Origin: Mugil cephalus
Lineage: Eukaryota > Chordata > Actinopteri > Mugiliformes > Mugilidae
Reading direction: 5' to 3'
Assembly: GCF_022458985.1 (NCBI RefSeq)
Contig: NC_061778.1
Span: 7,023,501-7,087,500, forward strand
Length of the DNA stretch: 64,000 nucleotides
Numbering within the stretch: the stretch's first letter is position 1; each line of letters opens with the position of its first letter. The notes beneath the pieces are model-generated. The model was given only the letters and a program-made list of their open reading frames with translations, was not told where the DNA came from and did no database searches. A program made the position numbers and the translations under genes. Below, in pieces: positions 1 through 9,680 of this stretch.

Positions 1-294
1 CCCAGCCGGATGCAGCCTGACACATACACAAAAACGGTTTAGAAACAACTCAAAAACATGAAGAACAGCACAAAATGTTGACCTGGCCTCCAAATTCACT
101 AGATCCCAAACTGATCAAGTATCTGTGGGATGCAGCAGAACAAGATGGATCCACAGAGGCCCCTCCCCTCAATCCACAGGACCAAAAGGTCCCCACGTTT
201 GTGGAGCACCCTGAGAAAGCCCGTGTCCATTCTCTGAAGAGTCACAACTGTTTTGGAGGCACAAGTCATAATGTTATGCCAGATCGGTGTATAT
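1..294 (-). mobile_element. Tc1/mariner-like element fragment (inside cadherin intron)
   Basis: The right end reads as the inverted terminus of a widespread teleost Tc1-like element: read on the minus strand it starts TATACACCGATCTGGCATAA and continues into ATTATGAC. The interior matches the copy at 52992-53442, sharing the segment on preferring ATCCCACAGATACTTGATCA. The window begins inside the element, so its other end is not seen. It lies in the intron before the exon at 416. It keeps no transposase reading frame and looks like a non-autonomous derivative. Confidence 0.75.
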
Positions 295-415
295 AGTATC
301 TCCTAGTTTTGTATTTCTGGCCGGCTATTCTTTCTGATCCTTACATAGCAGCATGCTGACTTACTGATCTATCAATAATACTGGCTCTGAACTGTCTTCC
401 TTATTTTTGCAACAG

Positions 416-1731
416 GGTTCACTGGATGCGTGCAGTATTTCAATGTGACCGGTTACACTCTGCCCGTCAGTGGACACAGCTTAATGGCGGACGTATGGCC
501 GAGCTCCACGCTCACCCAGTCCAGCTGCAGCTCTGCAGGCGTTTGCCTCTCCTCTCCATGCTACGAGGAGCACACTGCCAAGAGGACTTGTGGATCTGCT
601 GAGCAGAACAGATCCTGCATCTGTTTACATAACGTCTCGGACCACTCCTGCGATATCTGCATCTCCGCAACAGACACCCAGGATATGTGCTCTGCAATGA
701 AGGGCAGCGTTCCTCTGTGGCTCATAGCTGTGGTTCTTCCTCTTGTCTCCCTCCTGGTGATTATTGGAATGGTTTATATCTTTTACAAGGCGAGGCAGAA
801 GGATGTAAAGTGTCAGAGTGAGAGCTTGACGCAGAAAACCGAGCAAGGGAAAGATAATGTAGCTTTCTGTTTTAATGCCAACACAATGCTCACAGAGGCT
901 CACAGAGTGTCTCCAGAAAAAGGAAAACTACATGAGCCGATGAGCGCAGATCAGCAGGAGTTTTACTGTGATGTCAATCTGCCAAGTGTACAGCCGGTGT
1001 CGAATAGTGAGCTGGAGTATTATGAGATCAGCAGCATCTGTAGTGCATTTCATTCAGACAACACCTCTCTGAAACTCAGCTGGCACAAGCATTTATACAG
1101 CACAAAGTGTGTGGACAACGGTCCTGGGCAGTGGGGAGATTTGAGGATGTTGTTTGCGGGTTTTAAGAAGGAAAGCTCCATCGAAGAAAAACAGACTCAT
1201 AATGTTTCTTTCTTAAACAAACAGTTGCTGACTGAGCTCGACGCAGAGCCAAAGCTACCTTATTATATGAAGCAGTTCATACAACCAGATCTCCTGGAGC
1301 CAATACAGAGTCTTACCTTTGAAGAAATTAGCAAACTGAACACTCCTCTGGAGCAAACGCTGCCACATCAAGCACGGCTGAAGTCTGGGCCCCCGACAGT
1401 GACGGATATCTCATCTGAGAGTGAGACAGGCAGCACATTCACCTGCTCAGAGTCTGATTGTGGGCAGTTTTCTACCAACTGTGGCAGGAAACACACACAT
1501 TACCAGTCATCCATGTTAGCCTGCAACTTAAGGCAGCAAACCTGCCTCTGTGCTGCAGGTCATGTTAGAGCTGCGAGTATATCCACCGATATGTTTGAAC
1601 AGTGGGAACATATTTTAAATTTGCACCTTCCTTTTAGCAGCTACGCTCCAGTCTTTGAGGATATTGCGTGTCTACCCACTGAACCCAGTCACGGCTATGA
1701 TATTCAAAGTGACATAGAGGAAATTATTTGA
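416..1731 (+). CDS. Last exon of a large Fat/Dachsous-like cadherin (partial gene)
   Basis: A pyrimidine-rich tract ending in AACAG at 411-415 gives a splice acceptor, and the exon reads on as GFTGCVQYF. This is the end of a laminin-G domain, so the real gene starts far to the left of the window. About 50 residues later come a cysteine-rich stretch and one membrane segment (PLWLIAVVLPLVSLLVIIGM, about residues 95-119 counted from V430), then a cytoplasmic tail of about 310 residues. Near the C-terminus the tail has W-E-H-I-L-N...APVFEDIACLP, resembling the WxxLLxW...VFxDIAxL motif of Dachsous/protocadherin-16-type tails. Laminin-G next to the membrane points to Fat-like or type III cadherins, so the exact family is unsettled. 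The protein should be a single-pass adhesion receptor at the plasma membrane. The reading frame is intact to the TGA at 1729. Confidence 0.65.
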
Positions 1732-2160
1732 TTGTCAATACACTGGTGTAGCTGATAGGTCAGATGGATTAATGTTTCTTGCACATTAATGAACAACATA
1801 TTTCTAATATAATGATATTGTTGGGGGTGGCATGTGTTGCTGACTGGAGCCTTTCTGTGTGGAGTCTGGACTTGTCCAGAGTGTACCCTGCATCTCGCCC
1901 AATGACAGCTGGGATATGCTCCAGCCCCCCGCTACCCTCCAGAGGACAAGCGGTTACAGAAAATTAATGAATGATATTGTTAAATGCATCTATTGCACTT
2001 GCACTGCAGATGTTTTATACTTTTCATGATGGTCATGTTTATTTTCTTAAGACTTAGCTATTTTTTTTACCTGAACATACAGGATGCTGTTTAATGTACA
2101 TTGCAACATGGCACCTGTTAAGTGGAAAAGGCCAATAAAAAGTTTTGCAAAAAAGTGTTG
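1732..2160 (+). other. 3'UTR of the cadherin-like gene
   Basis: The stretch after the stop has no further coding potential. An AATAAA signal lies at 2134-2139, followed by a GT-rich run, so the transcript probably ends near 2155-2165. A fragment of a common teleost interspersed repeat (about 1850-1965, with the words CCAGAGTGTACCCTGC and CAGCTGGGATATGCTCCAGC) sits within the UTR. Confidence 0.5.
2134..2139 (+). terminator. Polyadenylation signal AATAAA
   Basis: This is a canonical hexamer about 400 bases after the cadherin stop codon and is followed by GT-rich sequence. It is the only well-placed signal before the MITE at 2185. Confidence 0.5.
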
Positions 2161-2184
2161 TTAACGCAAAATAAATCACCAAAT

Positions 2185-2976
2185 AGAGGGTATGCATTGA
2201 CGTCACTTCCTCCCCGGGGCCACGCCCCCCTAAGTGGCAAAAAAAAACGTGATGAAATCTAGCAGTAAACACAGCAAGACTGGGAAAAATGTGCATTATC
2301 AAATCAAATTAAGGATAAATGTACTCGACAACGATCCACACGAACTAGCATGTCTTTGGAAAAGTGGACTGGCCTCCGTTTCAGTTAGCGTAAGTCAGTT
2401 TTAGATCACTTCAGTTATGATAAATGTAGCTAACTAAAAGATGCTAACGCTAGCGGAGCTTTACTGAGAAGTAACGTTAGCCATAAAATACTGTGGCGTC
2501 CGACCGGACGTTAAAAGGATGACGAGTGAAATAGTTACTGCCGACCGTAACTACGCCAAAGCAACATCCATAAACTTATCTGACAGCCCTCTGGAACGTA
2601 AAGTATAAGGTATGACTTCATCAAAAAAATATGCAGCATAAATTAATATTACCTGGCACAAAATGTGAACCACAACACCAGGTTTCGGTGCCTGGACTCC
2701 AGTTGTTTCTTAGTAACAGCGATCCATTTATTTCTCTTTCCTTTGGCAGTCGGAGATATCGGTGAAAATATATCTCTGACTGCTTTTCATATCTGTTGGT
2801 TCAGTCAATCCCAAAACAGCTCTTCCCTTTTTTAACTTATTTAATTTAAAACTAACCTATTTAGACGCTATTACAGCCTATGATTCAAACTGATGTGGCT
2901 CAACTGTCACTTTTTGCCACTCAGTGGATGTAACCATGGAGACGTCGCTTGTTGTGACGTCACGTGCATACCCTCT
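2185..2976. mobile_element. About 0.8-kb non-autonomous DNA transposon with AGAGGGTATGCA ends
   Basis: The two ends are inverted repeats: AGAGGGTATGCATTGACGTCAC on the left, and its complement (TGACGTCACGTGCATACCCTCT) on the right. Flanking AT dinucleotides are compatible with an AT (ISL2EU/IS4EU-type) or a TA target duplication; the ATA/TAT context makes the two indistinguishable. There is no transposase frame inside. Related copies lie at 11493-11700 (opposite orientation, partial) and 50783-51406 (same orientation, left end lost). Each terminus carries a perfect CRE octamer (TGACGTCA). Confidence 0.7.
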
Positions 2977-2979
2977 ATT

Positions 2980-4198
2980 ACCAGTTGATTTTAAAACAAA
3001 ACACAGACAGATTTATTATTATTGTTGTTGTTGGGGAGTGGGAATTTATCTCTATAAATCTATATAGTATCTTGCAAATCTTTATAAATTCTGATGTCAT
3101 ATACACTTTTACCACAGAGTTGGAAAACCAACTCATTTACCTCTTCTTTCTCAAAACTGTGTCATCTTATGCAATCATAAATAAACATACACTGATGTTG
3201 TAGCTCTATCTAGTGGTCAACTTCAAGGTTACACACTCCTCACAAAAAAGCATCCCTTTATACTGTATGTAAATACGCGAAGGTTATTTGTCCAGGTAGC
3301 TAATCAAAGCCCACAGTAACATTGAAAATAACGTGTAGTTATTTTCAAGTAATAAAACCTTCAAGCGGACCTTTAATCATACTGGGAGCAAAGGAAAAAG
3401 CCAAGTGTATATTGTGTAAAGACTTGTGTTGTGCCTTCTTTAAGCAAGTCAACAGGCTTTGTGTTTTGTATTGTTTTTAACAGAGGAAATTTACACCTGG
3501 AACCATGGTATTAGAATGCAAAGTATTTTATAAAAACTGATTAAAAGTGTTGGAAATTTCCCACATTTGCATTTACAGATGCAAGGTGGAATTATTAATT
3601 AATTGTGGCACAACTGTAACATGGAAAGCCATTCTCTGTCTTTAGAGGGTTTATTTTGCATTTAGGCATGGAATAGATGTAGACAAATACAAGGTACATA
3701 AGACAAAAAGTGAAATCTAAATATCAGATAAACATAAAAAAATAAAAATAAATGAGAACATAAGAACAGAGGGATTCTTGCAGATGTCTCAGTTTTATTC
3801 TGCACACATGAAAATATGTGTACATGTACATTTAAAATATCATATTTAATACAATATATAAAATGCACAATTTGCAAAACAATAAGAAGTGTGTAAAATT
3901 AATAGAATAAAAACTAAAAAATAAGATGACACGAGTTAAATTCAAGAATTTGAATTTTCTTGTTTATCTTGTATGCAGCAAATACCACAGATCTAAGACA
4001 AATGTCGGTTTGCAAAATGTTATTCTGTAATCTGTAGATAGTGACGCTTAAAGACAAAGAAAAAAAGCTCTCAGCCAACTCCACCCTATTTAAATATAAA
4101 TAACTGAATAAAAGTGGGTGGAAATTGAGGAAGTTACAATTTTCCATCCTGTATGATCTTGTTTAGCTGTGGTTTTCCATTACTGGTGAAGAAAAGTA
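2980..4198. other. AT-rich intergenic stretch
   Basis: I see no gene, RNA or clear repeat in this stretch. It probably holds the 3' untranslated region of OR A near its right end. Confidence 0.5.
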
Positions 4199-5176
4199 CT
4201 ACTTAACATTGCGTTTATTATTTATCATACTGCTAACCTTTCCATTATCAAATCTCCTCTTCAAAGCATTTTTAATTTCCGTTATTTTGAAACAGTATAT
4301 TAGGGGATTAACTACAGCAGGTATGAGGCTGTACATCATTGTGATAACGATACGAGCAAGAGGACTGAAACTGTATCCCAAATTGTTGGCAATATAAACA
4401 AAACACCTTGGCACGTAATAGATGCAGGTAATGAAGAGCTGAGGGGCGCACGTAGACAGCACTTTGTGACGCCTCTCAGAGTGAGATATTCTCAGAACGG
4501 CTATGATGATAGAGAAGTAGGAGAGAATGATGAAAGTTAAAGGAACCATGAGGGTGACCATTGCATTTGCAAATGAAACATGTTGAACATATGCACCTCC
4601 ATCGCCACATCCCAGGCGAGTAATTGATATATGATCACAGTAGCACTGCATGATGACATTATGGTCACAGTAAGGCAGAGTTGTGGCATGAAACACAATC
4701 CCCGCCAAGCGTATGAATGTCAAAATCCAGCATAAACTACAAGCTATAGAAACATTCTTGTTGGTAAACAAAACAGGATATCTGAATGGAAACCATATGG
4801 AGACGAAACGATCCAAAGCCATCATCAGCAAAATTAAAGAGTGCACAGCTCCCAGAGAATGCACAAAGTACATCTGTACAAAGCAGGCTTCAAATGAGGA
4901 GATCATGTCATTCCACCAATATCTGGCAATGATTTTTGGAAGAGTCACAGTGCCAAACATTATGTCCGTCATTGCAAGGTGAAAGAATATCAAGTAAGCT
5001 GCCTTGTGAAGGGTCTGCTCACGCACGATAATAAACAAGACAAAAGCATTTCCAAACACGATACAAAGGAAAACGAACAGAAGAAGAACAGACACCGGTC
5101 CGTAATATTCAGGCAGAAGTCCAGGGAACCCGGTGATGATGAAGTCTTTAATGTTTGTAACATTCATGTATTTCAT
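4199..5176 (-). CDS. Olfactory receptor A (fish class-I-like OR)
   Basis: An intact single-exon seven-transmembrane odorant receptor of 325 residues, the usual OR length. It starts with ATG at 5176 (MKYMNVTNIKDF); the second ATG at 5167 is equally possible. An N-glycosylation site (NVT, residues 5-7) precedes GFPGLLPEYYG, a signature shared with genes B and C. Other OR hallmarks are GNAF in helix 1, MALDRFVSI at the end of helix 3, CYCDH in extracellular loop 2, VLSTCAPQL at helix 6 and VVNPLIYCFK in helix 7. Oddities: the usual LHKPMY before helix 2 reads LHKAAY, and the usual CHPLRYP after the DR motif reads WFPFRYP. It should couple odorant binding to Golf in olfactory sensory neurons; the ligand is unknown. 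It is first of a minus-strand trio spaced about 4 kb apart. Confidence 0.93.
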   Translation of the reverse strand: MKYMNVTNIKDFIITGFPGLLPEYYGPVSVLLLFVFLCIVFGNAFVLFIIVREQTLHKAAYLIFFHLAMTDIMFGTVTLPKIIARYWWNDMISSFEACFVQMYFVHSLGAVHSLILLMMALDRFVSIWFPFRYPVLFTNKNVSIACSLCWILTFIRLAGIVFHATTLPYCDHNVIMQCYCDHISITRLGCGDGGAYVQHVSFANAMVTLMVPLTFIILSYFSIIIAVLRISHSERRHKVLSTCAPQLFITCIYYVPRCFVYIANNLGYSFSPLARIVITMMYSLIPAVVNPLIYCFKITEIKNALKRRFDNGKVSSMINNKRNVK

Positions 5177-6132
5177 AATGACATGTACAGAAAATCAGCC
5201 TTGACTCAATAAACAGGGGAAAAGACGCCTGGAAGCTTAAATAGAAAAAGCACTTTCAATACTGTTGAGATAATATCAGATAAAAGATAAACACAAGTAG
5301 TGTCTGAAGAATATCACAAAAGTTAGAGCAATGATCACTTTGCCCTGCATGTCACACATCATCAATACATCTCACCTGTGAAGCTCTAACTGAGCCGGGT
5401 GTCAGAGGCAGTTTATATTCAAAATGTTTCCAGCAGAGTCTGGCCTAATGAGTGTGGACAAGAAAACTCAGAGGACCCATCTCCCATTTGCACTCAAAAG
5501 CGTCTCACTGCCGACGTTATGGAATACACAGTAAACAATTTCAGGTCAGTAATGGGGTTGACACTAAGCTTCTCTGTGTAATGCTGACGATGAGCCATGT
5601 TTATTGCATCTAACAACACAATCTGGAATAAGTTTGTCAAGAAGATGTTTGACTGACACATGTGACTGAAAAAGGGACAATTTTAGTTTGTGTGCCTGTG
5701 ATATGTGCATAAAATGCCATATTTTTGTTTTTATTGGTAGAGCCTCTTAGGGATCTTAAATATTCTGGCAAATGTTGCATGCAGTCAATAAGCATGGGAC
5801 ATTATTTTATTCTCAGTCATATATTTCATTCATGTCAGGGGTCAAATTAAATTATTCTGCTTTCCTGCAAGGAAAGAATATGGTCGGAACACTATATATT
5901 TACAGACGCCCATCAACATGTCTGAAATGAGCAGATAGGTTGATTCATGGCTATATGTGTGTGGTATAATATACTATGTATAGTCATCTTTAACAATGAT
6001 TTACTATTTTTGTGTGCTTAGAGGGAATCCTTATTTCTTTTTATACATAATAACACAATCCCCACAAAGCCCTCTAGGTTGCACTGCCATGTTTTTATGG
6101 TAACTTAGAAAGGGGCCAACACAACCTTACAT
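5177..6132. other. Upstream region of OR A
   Basis: No coding sequence is apparent. It should contain the OR A promoter and any 5' exon, but I found no convincing TATA box or splice pair to place them. Confidence 0.4.
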
Positions 6133-6356
6133 CAGGAGTGTCAAACATACATTGCGGGGGCCTAAATTGGCCTTAAATGGGTTCTAATCTGGCCCGTGGG
6201 ATTAATTTGCTTTGTAAAAGGAGAGTTACAGAATAAACATTTTCAAAATGTACTTCCTTGCACTAAAAAACACCAGTTTCATTTAAATTTGTGTGTTTGG
6301 ATGACCCTGCCATCACTGCAAGTTCCCTCCGAACTAATATGAGTTTGACACCCCTG
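6133..6356. mobile_element. hAT-type MITE
   Basis: The ends are inverted repeats, CAGGAGTGTCAAAC on the left and GTTTGACACCCCTG on the right. The 8-bp flanks CCTTACAT and GCTTCCAT match at six of eight positions, as expected for an aged hAT target duplication. The interior has the GGCCCG-type sequence usual in this family and no reading frame. Confidence 0.8.
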
Positions 6357-6467
6357 GCTTCCATGATTCCATGCAAGGGGAATTCATTTCGTTGCAATAT
6401 GCAGACACACCACTAGATGTCACTAAATCTTACACATAGGACCTTTTAAGCACAATGTCCTTTCAAC

Positions 6468-6715
6468 TTGTATTACTGCTTATCCTCGCTGGGGTCACAG
6501 GGGTTAGGAGCCTATCCCAGCTGTCATCGGCCAAGATGCGGGGTACACCCTGGACAGGTAACCAGTTTATCGCAGGGCTAACACAGAGACAAACAACCAT
6601 TCACAAACTCCACCCAGAAAGGTCTGAGCCACTCGGACCTTCTCCCTGGGAGGCATCATTGCTAACCACAGAGCTACTGTGCTACTGTGCTTTCATGTTT
6701 AGGTCTCCTTCATGG
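6468..6715 (+). repeat. Common teleost interspersed repeat
   Basis: The order of words 'GGGTACACCCTGGACAGGT', 'AAACTCCACCCAGAAAGG' and 'GGAGGCATCATTGCTAACCA' is that of a repeat dispersed through fish genomes. Related pieces are at 1850-1965, 9440-9680, 18630-18850 and 33845-34050. I cannot settle from sequence alone whether it is a SINE or a LINE tail. Confidence 0.6.
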
Positions 6716-8010
6716 CACAACATGTAAATATTACTGTACTTATTAGTACTATACAGCAGATTCACATTTAACGTATGTTCTATCAGAAACAATTATGTTA
6801 TGTGCAACTGCATTGTATTTCCTGTAGATTCGTAATGTTCATAATATGTAAATCTTGTATATTATTTGCTTATACTTATACAGTATTTTCTTATTTCATG
6901 TTTTATTTCATTTCATGTTATTTCATTTTTATTTTGTATGATTGTGTTTTATTAATTGATTTATTTATCTTTAACTATCTTACACCTACTGTGACCAATT
7001 TCACTTGTGGATCAAAAAAGTCTAACATTGTCCTACATTGCAGACACTTTACTGCTGGGTTTGCAATTCAGTCACACTCACAGTCACACCCACACAGTGG
7101 GTTAAAACTATTTTTTTCTGCTCTTATTAGGCAAGTGATGGCTACAACACAAACCTTCCCCTTCCTGAAACAAAGTCACTTGAAATGGGAGATTAGCTGC
7201 ACATAGTTAACAGCAGCAGCACCGACACTCACAAAGTGAAGATTAAGACACTTAAACATACTTGCAGAGTAATTACCCTCAAAACAAGAGCAATATTTGA
7301 TCTGAAGTCAGATGCCACCCTGAAAACTGTTATCTGTGATTGTGGAGTCTGGTCAAATTTACCTTACATGTATGTTTCTGTGATACAGGTATTACTTTGA
7401 CCTGTTTCTGCAGCAGAAGATTTTTCCTGTTTAATTACCTAACCTAAATTACCTCTTTAATTACCTATGGACTGAGAATTAGCACATGTGCTATATACAA
7501 TCAAGCAAAGCATCTGGTCTTTTGACTGGGACAGTCTCAATTTACTTCTGATAGCCATATCAAATAAAATAAACATAACATAACGTACCACAAAATTTTA
7601 TATAAGATGCTGATAGCAACTGTGTTTGTACTTTCATTTAATTTATTTTCACAATCTACCTTGCAGAACTCGTAGAGAAACAACTTATGCAAAACAACGT
7701 ACAAAACAAATTTAAACATGCTTAAAACGCAAACTTGGGCCTCCAGTACAAATGAAATTAAAGATGTGGGATACAGTTCGTTCTGATTTGGCTTTTTAAT
7801 CAAGTAATTTCTGTGGGTGAGAGACCTAAAAAAAGAGTCTCAGTTATCACTATTAATAGAATGTGGTGGTAATGATCTCAGAACCCTGCATTGTTGTTTT
7901 TTATAAATGGAGCGATGCAGTATCATCAAGCAAAAACTTTCATCCAGTGCACATTGCATATTATTTTTTGCACATTTATATTCAGTATTTTTGCAAGATT
8001 TGCCACAATG
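6716..8010. other. AT-rich spacer between OR A and OR B
   Basis: It is low in complexity and TA-rich, with TTTATTTCATTTCATG-like runs near 6890-6960. I see no gene. Confidence 0.45.
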
Positions 8011-8952
8011 TTATTTTTGCATACTAAGAAATTTTCTTTTCAAATTTTCTTTGATGTCCTTGGTCTTGAAACAGTATATTGCTGGGTTGACAGCGGCAGG
8101 CAAAAGACTGTAGAGCATTACAACGACAATCCGAACCGGAACGCTGAATGTGTACCCCACTATGTTTGCCAGGTATACAAAGCATCTCGGCATGTAAAAG
8201 AGAAATGTGATAAGAAGTTGCGGTGTGCAGGTAGACAGCGTCCGAAGACGTTGTTCAGATGCGGAAATTCTCATAACAGCAACAATGATGACAAAATAAG
8301 AGAAGATTATGAAACCCAGAGGCACCATCAAGCTGAACATGGCAAGACTAAATGCAACAAGCTCCACTTCTCGTACATTCATGCATCCAAGTTTTGCTAT
8401 TGATATGTGGTCACAATAGCACTGTACAATTATGTTAGAATTACAAAAAGGTAGAGTAAGAGCATCTAAGACTATACCCACCATCCAGGATAGTGGCATG
8501 AACCACGATATTCCACAAAGCACAGAAACTGTGGTGTTTGTGAAAAGCGATGTGTAACGCAGTGGAGCACAAATCGCAATAAAGCGATCGAGAGCCATCA
8601 CCATCAGAATGAAAGAGTGAGTCGCCCCTACAAAATGAACAAAATACATTTGTGCAAAGCAGCCGTAAAATGAGATGATGCTGTCGTTGAGCCAGTATTT
8701 TGATATAATCTTTGGCAGAGTAACAGTCCCAAACACTAAGTCACTTAACGCCAAATGGCAAAAGATGAGATATGAGGGTTTGTGGAGGGACCTTTCACAT
8801 TTAACAAACACTAAAATGAAAATATTTCCTACAGCTATAGCCATGTAGAGTAGAAAAAGCAGCGCTGACACGGGTCCATAATACTCCGGCAAAAGTCCAG
8901 GAAATCCGAGGATGAAAAAATCTTTTATCCTTGTGACATTAGTGTATAACAT
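8011..8952 (-). CDS. Olfactory receptor B (fish class-I-like OR)
   Basis: An intact OR of 313 residues. I place the start at the ATG at 8952 (MLYTNVTRIKDF). The frame stays open upstream but only from a TTG, and a TTAATTCAG splice acceptor ends at about 8959-8960, six bases before this ATG, so the coding exon probably begins there. Shared OR features: an NVT glycosylation site, GFPGLLPEYYG, SLHKPSYLIFCHLALSD in helix 2, MALDRFIAICAPLRY after helix 3, QCYCDHISI in loop 2, LSTCTPQL at helix 6 and AAVNPAIYCFK in helix 7. It is most like A and C and lies in the same orientation, as expected of tandem duplicates. The ligand is unknown. Confidence 0.93.
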   Translation of the reverse strand: MLYTNVTRIKDFFILGFPGLLPEYYGPVSALLFLLYMAIAVGNIFILVFVKCERSLHKPSYLIFCHLALSDLVFGTVTLPKIISKYWLNDSIISFYGCFAQMYFVHFVGATHSFILMVMALDRFIAICAPLRYTSLFTNTTVSVLCGISWFMPLSWMVGIVLDALTLPFCNSNIIVQCYCDHISIAKLGCMNVREVELVAFSLAMFSLMVPLGFIIFSYFVIIVAVMRISASEQRLRTLSTCTPQLLITFLFYMPRCFVYLANIVGYTFSVPVRIVVVMLYSLLPAAVNPAIYCFKTKDIKENLKRKFLSMQK

Positions 8953-8958
8953 ATTCAC

Positions 8959-8960
8959 CT
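8959..8960 (-). promoter_or_regulatory. Putative splice acceptor of OR B coding exon
   Basis: On the minus strand GTTATTGTTAATTCAG precedes GTGAATATG, so the AG falls six bases before the chosen start codon. A 5' untranslated exon joined just before the ATG is common in vertebrate OR genes. Confidence 0.5.
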
Positions 8961-9255
8961 GAATTAACAATAACAGTTTTTAAAATGAATAACTTCTTGA
9001 TGATGAATGGTCTACCGCCAAATCCTACTTAACTCTGACTTAAATCATGAGAAAGTGCGTTTACGTTTACTGCATAGGATCTTAAGTGTGTAACTTATAT
9101 CTGCTGCCATGAGCGTTATGGCAACGCTCTATGGTAGGTCCACCATATACTCGTGATGGGATAACTTGCGTAAACATAAAAGTCCCAGTTGGGCCATTTT
9201 CCCAACGGTGCAACTAGTTCTGCCTTACACACACAAAAAAAATGGATCACTATTT

Positions 9256-9432
9256 TATACTGATCATGCATAACATTATGACCACCTAATATTGTGTAGG
9301 TCTCCCTCGTGCCTCCAAAGCAGTTGTGACATCAGAGAATAGACACAGGCCTTCTAGGGGCGTCCTGTGGTCTCTAGCAACACAGTGTAGTTAGTGGGGG
9401 CCTTTGGGTGCTATGAGTTGAGGGGTTGATTA
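9256..9432 (+). mobile_element. Tc1/mariner-like element fragment
   Basis: It begins TATACTGATCATGCATAACA and follows the same consensus as the copies at 1-294 and 52992-53442 (AATATTGTGTAGGTCTCCCT, then TGGGGGCCTTTGGGT). It breaks off where the next repeat begins. Confidence 0.7.
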
Positions 9433-9439
9433 ATTATCT

Positions 9440-9680
9440 CATCTCATCTTTGACATCGGGCAAGAGGCAGGGTACAACCTGGACAGGTTGCCAGCCTATT
9501 GCAGGGCTAAAAGAGAGACAAACAAACATTCGCACTCACACTCACACCTAGAGCCAATTTAGGGTCACCAACGAGCATGTCTTCGGAGGTCGGAGGAAAC
9601 CAGAGCATCAGGAGAAAACTCACGCAGACACAGGGAGAAACATGCAAACTCCACCCAAACCTCTAAACCCGAGCTGGACT
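9440..9680 (+). repeat. Common teleost interspersed repeat
   Basis: It carries CAGGGTACAACCTGGACAGG, CACACCTAGAGCCAATTTAG and AAACATGCAAACTCCACCC in the usual order. It belongs to the family of the copy at 6468-6715 and keeps more of the middle. Confidence 0.65.

Noticed and set aside
512-903. Open frames on the minus strand within the cadherin exon
   Set aside because: They overlap a well-supported plus-strand coding exon and show no family resemblance.
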